NCBI RefSeq assembly: GCF_036323735.1
Contig: NC_086026.1
Location: 51,157,539 to 51,221,538, forward strand
Length of the DNA: 64,000 nt
Source: Rattus norvegicus
Lineage: Eukaryota; Chordata; Mammalia; Rodentia; Muridae
Reading direction: 5' to 3'
Shown here: piece after piece, positions 56,260-64,000 of the stretch
Layout of the letters: the number at the start of each line of letters is the position of its first letter
Numbering within the stretch: position 1 is the stretch's first letter
Program-made: the position numbers and the translations under genes
Notes under the pieces: generated by a model
Seen by the model: the letters and a program-made list of their open reading frames with translations, nothing else
Databases searched by the model: none
Told to the model about the DNA's origin: nothing

Positions 56260-56620
56260 TTTTCCTCTCTGAGTTCTACGGAGCCTAACTAACATTGCCG
56301 TTAGTCAGTTACCTATTGTCTGAGCTGCAGCTGTATCCCAAACCTTTTTCTTTAATAACTGGGCAGGGCTTTAAGCTGAGTGATTTGAAACACACACAAT
56401 AAATTGACTTCTATTGGGTTATAGACCAGGCTGGTTTATTTACACCCTGGAGGAGGCTCAACCTCTGCCAGATTCCTGACTTCAGAGATTTTGTGGCTGG
56501 CATCCAGCAACATAAAAGGATTTTTTCCTTGTAACCGGAGCACTTCCTAAAACCACAGGCAGTTTCAACCAATTACCATCTCTGGATGCAATACAAAAAT
56601 TTTAGGGGACTCAAAAGGAC
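56260..56620. promoter_or_regulatory. candidate conserved block
   Basis: Repeat-free text with 'tttctttaataactgggcag', 'ggctggtttatttacaccct', 'cagtttcaaccaattaccat' and other A/T-core words. The texture is like conserved non-coding elements. Inference only. Confidence 0.25.
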
Positions 56621-56624
56621 CAGG

Positions 56625-57325
56625 GCTGTTTTTGACCACAAGTCTTTCTGGATCCATAGCAGGAATTGATCTGATTATTGATTTTTTTTTCCCTCTTGTC
56701 AATTACTGGGTCCGCCCAAGTTGCTGCGGATTTCAGAGGATAGAGGGCGGGGCACTAGTAGAAAATGGGAAAAGGTGAGACAAAAAACGGTTTCTAAACA
56801 GGCCTTCTTTTTCTGTCAAGCAAACAAAGCCGAGACTCTGTTCACGTCCACCCCACAGCATTGACAGAAAACACAGCTCCATGTGTGGACCTAATTGCAC
56901 TCTTCAGGTGACAGGTACCATGTGAGCCTCGGTTCAAAGCCAAAGTCAGAGCTGAATAAATCTGATTCTAGACAGCCGGCATTTCAAAATAAAAGTATTC
57001 AGCCTGAGCCTCAAATGGAAGTCTTCCTTCCTGCAGTCTCCAGGAATCTGATACTGTGGAGCACCAGGGCAGGCTGCACACTACCATTGTTCTCTGTCCT
57101 CATAAAACCCAACGGCCTGGCAGAATTAGCCATCCTGTCCTAACTGAGCAGAGCCCCCAGGCCCAGGCAGGGGGGTTACCTACACAGCCATGCAGCTGCC
57201 AAGGAGAGGAAGGGGACCCCTAAAGGAAGGCGTCCCTTTGCTTCAATGTGTTGATGAATTGGGTATTACTTTATGGATGCTGGGGGAAAATCCTAAGATC
57301 TGAACTCTCTTTAGTAGTTTAAAAC
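56625..57325. other. unique non-coding stretch
   Basis: Repeat-free; 'cctcttgtcaattactgggt' near 56693. No gene recognised. Confidence 0.4.
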
Positions 57326-57329
57326 ACGA

Positions 57330-57540
57330 TGAGAAGGATATGGCTTGGTAGAGTGCTTGCCAAGCAGGAACGAAGCCTGGGTTCCATCTCAAACACCTCA
57401 CCAACTAGGAGTAACGCACAAGCCTGCAAGTCTAGCAATGGGGAGGTGGAAGCGGAAGAGTGAGACGTTCAAGGCCATCTTCAGCAACCCAGTCAGTTCG
57501 AAGTCAGACTGAACAACATGAAGCAGTCTCTAAGGAAACT
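57330..57540 (+). mobile_element. B4-type SINE, diverged
   Basis: 'gagaaggatatggcttggta' then 'gagtgcttgccaagcaggaa' and 'gcctgggttccatctcaaac' form the ID-like head. The B1-like body follows ('aatggggaggtggaagcgga', 'ttcaaggccatcttcagcaa'). Confidence 0.7.
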
Positions 57541-57544
57541 AGTC

Positions 57545-57675
57545 AGTAAGTAAAGAGCAGAGCCGTGAAGCCAGATGAACAGTTAAGCCACACAGGTTCC
57601 TTCCAGGGCAACTCCAACATCCAGCTTCTAAACATCCAATGATCCAATGTGTGTGTTATTAACACTGTCCTTCCT
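57545..57675. other. unique stretch
   Basis: Nothing recognised. Confidence 0.4.
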
Positions 57676-57679
57676 TCAC

Positions 57680-57790
57680 GCGCACACACACACGCACACA
57701 CACAAATGCACACACACGCACACACACACACACACATGCACACACACAAATGCACACACACGCACACACACACGCACATGCACACACATA
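57680..57790. repeat. CA-rich microsatellite with CGCA interruptions
   Basis: CA runs separated by CGCA and AATGCA units. Thr-His and Cys-Val frames here are artefacts. Confidence 0.94.
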
Positions 57791-57829
57791 ACTCACAGAA
57801 TCCCACACAGATTAAAAGATCGATTAATG

Positions 57830-58200
57830 ATACCTAGCGAGCTTGGGTCAGGACCAAACAGGGACACTGCATTCAAGTGAGGAAGGGAGCCTTCACCAAC
57901 AGACTCCAGAAATGAACAGACTTTCATTGCCACTCCATGAACTACAAGCTAATTATGCTTTGTTGGAAGGGAAGCAAATTACACTGATTGTACAATAAGG
58001 GCGATTGTCAGTCCCAGAATATCCATCATGACTTTGAAAGATGCAAAAATATTGACTGGCTCTAACTAGCGTTTTACTTTTCTCCCTAGACAGCAATTTT
58101 AAAGGCAAGGAATGACCAGAGATGGTTCTCTGTTATCTAGTCATAGGGCAAAAATATGACAAGGAGGTATGAACAGGACTGTGTCTGTGAGTGACCAAGA
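57830..58200. other. unique AT-rich stretch
   Basis: Repeat-free; 'caagctaattatgctttgtt' near 57946 and 'gcaaattacactgattgtac' near 57974 are homeodomain-like words. Nothing else recognised. Confidence 0.35.
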
Positions 58201-58205
58201 AAGAG

Positions 58206-58207
<2 letters not shown>

Positions 58208-58243
<36 letters not shown>

Positions 58244-58257
58244 TGTGTGTGTGTGTA
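58208..58257. repeat. (GT)n microsatellite
   Basis: GT run of about 50 bases with one GA interruption. Confidence 0.96.
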
Positions 58258-58259
58258 TT

Positions 58260-59405
58260 CTTAAAATTTCCAACAGTACCTACAGCAACAAGAATATAAT
58301 GAAGCCCACTGACATCTCTCAAAAGAAGGTGATTAATTAAAGTAATTAGACCCCACTGAATTATTAAAATATGAAGTCTTCTGCAGGATGACCAAAAAAA
58401 AAAAAAAAAGGCCGAACATTTTTGCTGTTCAAAAATTGAAACCATATTCTGGTTCATTAGCTGAGACGGGAACTCACACGTTTTAGTCTTCAGTCTTATT
58501 CACAGATGTGTAAGTGTCTAATATTTCACACCTTTGTAATGGCTCTTGTAAAAAAGAAAAGAAGGGAGGAGAGAGAGAAAGACAACATCCCCACTTCCAT
58601 TATTTTACCACTCACAGAGAAAAGGAGAACTTGTGAAAGAAAGGCAAGGAGTCTGTGGGGTTTGTTTTAAATATGTCCTCGGGCTTTGAAAGGACAGGTA
58701 TGCCAGGCACAGGACTAAAGTCAGGCTGAGGACAGTGAAGGACAAAAGGCATTGCTCAAAACATTCCTCAGTTGTGTATTTAAAGGGTCCATGTCTCCCT
58801 TGACTGCTAAACGAAACAGGCTGATGCCTGATTCAGGAACCCTAGCAGGGCCCCATCTAATGCTCTCCCTGAAACCTATGGCTCTCAGACGCAGCTATCC
58901 GCTTCCAAGTCAAGTTCTCACTTGGCTTAGCCCTGCCCGGAGCACACTTCATTACCTCATGGGCCATAGCCTCTGCTTCTGCTGCCCGGAGGAACGAGTT
59001 CCGACTCCTTTGCTTTGCTCTCCCACAGTTCACACTTGGCCCAGCACCAGTTATGGCTCTCCTGCCCTGAAACCCTCCACCTCGTCTTCTGCCGTCAGAG
59101 CGAATGGTCTTCATGGCCTTCTGGTACCTGCCCTCACCTAATCCTCCAGGGAGTGTTTAATGCACCCACTGGAGAAAGCACTAGTTCTGTCACACGTTAT
59201 CATGGTTTTGGGTTACTGAACGTATCTTAGGAAAAGTTTGGACAAATAAAAAAAAACTATTAATTATTGAAAGAGGTAGAAGACACAAAGGGTACCTGGG
59301 CCTAGTATATGTTTGTTCCATCATCAGACATCCTACATTAGGATGGTTATTTTTCTGTTTTGTTTCATTTTAATTGTGTGCTCTGTGCCTCAAACAAACT
59401 TCCCA
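58260..59405. other. unique non-coding stretch
   Basis: A-run at 58395-58409. The plus frame 58752-59141 (129 codons) is Ser/Leu/Pro-rich, unrecognised, and without splice or promoter support. Confidence 0.4.
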
Positions 59406-59410
59406 CTGGT

Positions 59411-59518
59411 TTGTGTTGTTGTTAATCGTTGTTGTTGTTGTTGTTGTTTATATGTAAGTACACTGTAGCTGTCTTCAGACACACCAGAAGAGGGCATCAG
59501 ATCCCACTGCAGATGGTT
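59411..59518 (-). mobile_element. (GTT)n tract and B3-type SINE fragment, reversed
   Basis: A GTT trinucleotide run (59411-59448) leads into 'tatatgtaagtacactgtag', 'ctgtcttcagacacaccaga' and 'agagggcatcagatcccact', the reversed 3' part of a B2/B3-type SINE; the head is lost. Confidence 0.8.
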
Positions 59519-59519
59519 C

Positions 59520-59785
59520 CCACTGTTTTGTTGAGACCTCTCCACCAATATGTCACCATTCAAGAGCCTATGCAAACCTACCAATCCTCCTGCCTTCACT
59601 GAAGCACCATGGTCTACAAAGCTCTTTCCTAGACTCAGCCCTGTCCACCGATCCAGCCCCTTCTCAGCATTTGGTCTCCATCTTCCTGACGACCCCCAGA
59701 ACCCTGTGTTTGGCATTGGAGTTTCGAACAGAGATGGAGGTAGAGGCCACATCTAGCTTTGCATCCATGTCACGTTCGTAGCAGA
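59520..59785. other. unique stretch
   Basis: Nothing recognised. Confidence 0.4.
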
Positions 59786-59789
59786 AGCC

Positions 59790-60115
59790 ATTCGTGCGCT
59801 ATAGTATCCAGCTTCCACTGCATGGCCTTGGAGTCACGTGACTTCCTGAGCCAGATGGACTGTGAACAGTGGTGACAGCTGAGAGACAGATAGTGTTCTT
59901 CATGGTCCTTCTCTTCCCTTCCTTGGGTAACCTTGGAACCCGCATTGGCAAGTTCAGATCTAAGATGGCGTGCAGGCGTTCCTTGGTAAGGGTTCCAGGT
60001 TGACACATGGCACAGAGAAGTCCCAACAACCCTGGCTGCATGTGTTACCTGAGCAAGAAATAAGCCTTTTGCTGTACTAATGCTTTAAATGTAGAGTTTT
60101 GTAACTTTAGTATGA
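59790..60115 (+). mobile_element. old LTR, MLT1-like
   Basis: 'ccttggagtcacgtgacttc', 'cagatggactgtgaacagtg' and near the right end 'acctgagcaagaaataagcc' with 'ttttgctgtactaatgcttt' resemble the body and polyadenylation region of MLT1-type LTRs. Diverged, solo; family from memory. Confidence 0.5.
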
Positions 60116-60119
60116 TCTT

Positions 60120-62330
60120 GTTTAAACTGACGGAGTAGCCAACTTTACAATAAAAGCAAGCAAACAAAAATCAAAACAATAAAAGAGTAGAGCACAGGAA
60201 GTATTATCAGGTCATAGACAAAACCTCTGGTATTATTCCTCGAGAGATGTACATTGTTAAAAAACCCATAAACAACAACAACAAAACAGAGTCTCTCACT
60301 GGCCTCACAGTATAGACAAATAGGCTACGCTTGGTAGACCCATAGGTCTACCCACTCTGCCTTTCAATAACTGACAGCTTATAAGGTGTACAGTTGTGTA
60401 TGTTGCCCAATCTAATTCCAAGCATTGGATTTTGACTATTTAACCTTAGTGCAAACCCCTCAAGGTCGCCATCTCCAGCAGCCCTGAGCATGGATTTAGT
60501 CAGGCCTGTTGGTTAATGAAGAATCATCCTCGGTTCAATGTTTTGCTCAGGTCTGCTCCATCTAAGGCCAAGCAAGAATCCTATCTGATCATGGATTCCC
60601 CTGAATCCTCCTGACCCCGTCAGTCGGCAGGGTGTAGTCTGACGCTGGTCAGGTAGTGCAGTGGTCATCCCAGCTCACACTGCCTGGTTTCTTGGTTAAA
60701 GGACTGAAAAGATAGAACTGGTTTTTCTCTTTTAATATTTCAAGCAGTATCCCACTAGCTGTTTTGTACCAGAGCTTCCGTTGTACAGTAATACCTCTCT
60801 TACAAAGAAGAACGTATAATGAACTTATTTCTAAACTTGAGTTTTAATGTTCTCCTCCCCTGCCGACTCTAAAGGTCCCAACAGACACCGAAGGGGTAGT
60901 GATGGAGTTGAAGGCCTGTTCTCGGAGCAGTTTTCTGCCATCTTCATCCCAGATGGATGAACCAGGTGATGCACGCTACGCCTTCTACCCGCAGAGAAAC
61001 TCTTTTGATAGTCAGAACCTTAAAACCCTAAGATTCAAGCCCAGATCTTCCTGGTGAGGAACTAAACCCTTCTGTCTGGTTTGCCATCTGCAAAGAGTTG
61101 GGTTCCTGTTTCTCTCTCCTCTCTTCCCTCTCGGTTTGTTACAGCAAACACCAATTAGGATCCAATGGGGGGGCACTTCGAAACAAAATTCACAAACATT
61201 ATCCTTCTGTTCTCTTAATAAAAACTCGGTCCCTAGAATGCTTTTGAAAAATCTGCCTTTTGGGCTTTCACAAGCACCTAGGCTTTGTTGTCTAAAGGGC
61301 TGAGGGGGGAAAGGATTTGCAGAAGTGTAGGCGTTGTGCTCCAGCCCTGTCATGATTAGAGAAGGGGACACAGAGGGAAAGACTAGCACACCCACAGAGT
61401 GAAAACAACTCAAGGCAGAAGGGCTAGGCCGAGGTTGGGAAGGTTCTCTGGGAACTGGGGTTTAAGAAGGAACCAAAGAGGGTTAAAAGGAGTCAGTTTG
61501 TATGAAAGCCGGAAAGACTCTGCACCCGTGGTATATATGCTCTGAACTAGAATGCCGAACCCCAGGACACTACTCTTAAAAACTGGGAAAAAAGGTGGGC
61601 CTCCCACCCAAATTCGGTTCTCTCCCAAGATGCCAGAGTCTTTAACAGGGCATGAGAGATTCAGATAATTACCATCCCTGCCACTTGGACAGTCTACCAA
61701 TGGTGACTGTGCCATAGGTCCAGGCACCTCTCAACTGCCCTCTTAATTGGTTTTCCCTGTGCCAGCTACTGTCAGGGGCTCTAAATGCCAATTTGCCCTG
61801 TGGGGGCATCGCCTCTGAATAGCAGAATCAGCTCAGAGCTGCCAGGGCCACCAGGATGTCAGGCTGCTCAGAAGCACTAAATGGGCAAGGTCAGGATATC
61901 CAAGGGGGAAAAGGGCTGGCTCCAGTTGACCAAAGGCAAACTCTGCGAGAGACACCGGCTTTGTCGGGTCATTGTTTAAAATGCAGAAGGGAAGCAGAGC
62001 CGCTCTCTGGAGCCAGGTGGGAGCCAAGGCCGGTAATTAAGAGGTAAGCAACACTGTAGCCAGTGGGCTGGGAATTCTCTGAGCAGATGGCAAGGTGGAA
62101 ATGCACTTGTTCCCCAGCCAAGTGCCCTTGTACACAGATGTCATTGTTGGGTGTGTGTCCTACCAAGGACTCCAGATCTTTGACACAGCAGTGCAGCAAT
62201 CCTGTCCCAGTAGGTGGGGACATTCGATGCCACACCCACTCTTATCCTTCACCTAAAGGTTGCTAGAGACAGTGCTGATCTCAGCCACAGAAGCCTGAGG
62301 CTTGAGGTTATTTAATTCTCCTGCTCAGAC
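60120..62330. other. unique non-coding stretch
   Basis: No repeat or gene recognised. The minus frame 61012-61413 (133 codons) and the minus frame 61410-61727 (105 codons) lack recognisable features. A C-run and several A-runs occur. Confidence 0.4.
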
Positions 62331-62337
62331 TTTGAGA

Positions 62338-62338
62338 G

Positions 62339-62374
<36 letters not shown>

Positions 62375-62405
62375 CTCCATAGCTCCCTCCCTCCTCCCTC
62401 CCTCC
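62338..62405. repeat. (CT)n and CCTC-rich tract
   Basis: CT run followed by CCCTCCTC text; pyrimidine-only on the plus strand. Confidence 0.94.
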
Positions 62406-62409
62406 TACC

Positions 62410-63155
62410 CTTCCTTCCTTTCCATTTATAAGAGTGAATATCACTCACTGTGCCCACAATGGTGCACCCTAGAAATTCTAAGACTCACAAGGCACTGTTT
62501 CCACACTCCAGTTCAGTTTAGCCAGAGAAACACGAAGCCAGCATTTGAAATGATGCAGCCCCTAAGAGTAAACTTCACGGAGCTGACCACTGCTTCCTTC
62601 TTGCCATGGTCAACTCTGCATGTGAGGACACCATGCTGGTCAACTGCTGGCTTTAAGTCTCAACATGCACATCCGTTCCCCAAGTTTACATCCCCTATCT
62701 ACTCTCCTTAGCTCTAATTCATCCACCAGTTCCTTCCTGAAATCTATGCCTGGTAGGCATCTCAAGCATACTTAGCACCCGCCTTCTGACTCTTCTCTCC
62801 TTCAGGTCTCCTGCCACCTCACCACCCAGATATCACCCTCCCACTATCTGGCAGAACAAACATCCACCCAATGGCTCATGGAGTAATCCCAAGCATTACC
62901 CGTGTAGCCACCATTTCTCTCATAGCCTTTGTCTAACCAACCAACATATCTGGAGGAAACTGGGCATCCCCTGCTTCTTACCGCGTTTTGAGTTTGAATT
63001 GTCTCAGTGATTACGGCTCCCATTTTGCATGCAACAGATTCCATATGAATTCTGAGGTTTCATGGAGTCAACCATTGGGGGAGGGGCATGTCAATAGAGT
63101 CTAGATTAACAACCCAGGTCATTGGCTGCTATAAATGAGTGTTTATATCTGTTTA
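62410..63155. other. unique non-coding stretch
   Basis: Nothing recognised with confidence. Confidence 0.4.
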
Positions 63156-63159
63156 ATAG

Positions 63160-63270
63160 TTTTAGATGTTAAGCTACTTAGGGACAGGGCTCCTCCATGT
63201 AATTATCTCTGTAGGGCACCTGGCACGGTGCCTCATATAGTTAATCCCTTAATTACGTCTTTTTTGAATA
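63160..63270 (+). mobile_element. L2 3' end fragment
   Basis: 'gttaagctacttagggacag' then 'gggcacctggcacggtgcct' and 'catatagttaatcccttaat' match the L2 terminus (aagctccttgagggcaggg...cagtgcctggcacatagtagg). Confidence 0.6.
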
Positions 63271-63295
63271 TCATATGGAGAAGAAAATGAACCAT

Positions 63296-63372
63296 TCGTC
63301 CAATAAATATTTATTGAACACATACCATGTGCAGTACCCTGTGCTGGTTTTCATGGGAGATACAAAGACTTG
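63296..63372 (-). mobile_element. L2 3' end fragment, reversed
   Basis: 'tccaataaatatttattgaa' then 'cacataccatgtgcagtacc' and 'tgtgctggttttcatgggag' are the reversed L2 terminus. It faces the plus-strand L2 just to the left. Confidence 0.7.
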
Positions 63373-63519
63373 GGTAGAACAGAAAGGGAAAGTTAGCCAA
63401 TCACACAGAGTGGCGGAGACAAGAACGGATGCTGGAGCTCTGGCTTCAGAGTCCAGCAGGGATGGAGAGATGGATGAGGTAAAGATGTAAGGGCTTCCTG
63501 GGAGGTCACAGAAAGGCTT

Positions 63520-64000
63520 GATGTTACCAGGGATAGAAGGTAAATAGTAATGGAGTTACCTACCATGCAAGCCATACTCACCTCAGAGGTTAGCAGGGAG
63601 GATAACTCAACACCATTCAGAATCCATGAACCACGGAAAGGTTCTAGGAACTCTTTAACTGCTGTTTGCAGGTTATACGTAGGAAATGGGTTGTATTAAG
63701 CCCCTTTGCAGGCACTTGAGACATCCGGACCTGATAGAAGATGCAGGGGCATTCAAGTGCTTAGTCATTCTCTGTGCATGCACAAGTGCTTCCCAGGCAG
63801 GTGCCATGCTTCCTAACATGATAAAATTCCCTTCAGAGTGACTCATAGTTATGGCTATCATCCCTGCTAACAACGTTTTTGCAGGGCCAGGCCCTCACCC
63901 GGAGCATTCTTGCTTTTTCTCAAGAGTCTTCCACCAACTAAGCTACACTCCCTGGTCTGCAGTAAAGCCTTTTGCCATGCCTTATCTTACGAATTTCTCT
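63520..64000. other. unique stretch to the window end
   Basis: No gene or repeat recognised. Confidence 0.4.

Overview
The window reads as non-coding DNA from a murid-type rodent (mouse, rat or a close relative; the two are not separated here). The evidence is the repeat set: B1, B2/B3, B4 and ID SINEs, MT- and ORR1-type MaLR LTRs and a URR1 hAT element. These lie over older mammalian layers (L1M-like LINE-1, L2, MIR, MLT1 LTRs). Dinucleotide microsatellites are very dense. All repeat names come from remembered consensus sequences, not from a repeat search.

I found no convincing protein-coding exon, rRNA, functional tRNA or CRISPR array. Nearly all long open frames are shadows of microsatellites (Ser-Leu, Arg-Glu, Thr-His or Cys-Val strings) or short chance frames. 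The protein-like material consists of decayed LINE-1 ORF2 copies and one weak, unidentified minus-strand frame near 20.7-21.1 kb.

Layout. 0-9 kb: unique sequence with B4, B3 and MaLR pieces and a long CT tract. 9.1-13.3 kb: two decayed LINE-1 fragments carrying SINE and purine-tract insertions. 14.1-15.4 kb: three adjacent MaLR LTRs. 15.5-18.4 kb: AT-rich candidate regulatory DNA, then a CpG island at about 17.29-17.83 kb. 19-24.2 kb: CA and CT satellites, a possible retropseudogene and an MLT1 LTR hosting a roughly 500 bp pyrimidine tract. 25-48 kb: mostly unique DNA, several AT-rich blocks that look like conserved non-coding elements, and scattered SINEs, MIRs and L2s. 48.8-52 kb: a DNA-transposon-like stretch, then a 2.7 kb LINE-1 with a three-deep nest (L1, then B4, then B1). 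52.9-53.4 kb: a 72 bp-period minisatellite. 54.2-57.2 kb: a second CpG-rich patch, a paired inverted CCAAT motif and further AT-rich unique blocks. 57.3-64 kb: unique DNA with B4, B3, MLT1 and L2 fragments.

No genes are seen working together. My inference is that this is intergenic or intronic regulatory territory: few young SINEs, many old repeats, one clear CpG island, and A/T-rich blocks holding homeodomain-, SOX- and TCF-like words. Conservation was not tested, so the regulatory calls are hypotheses.
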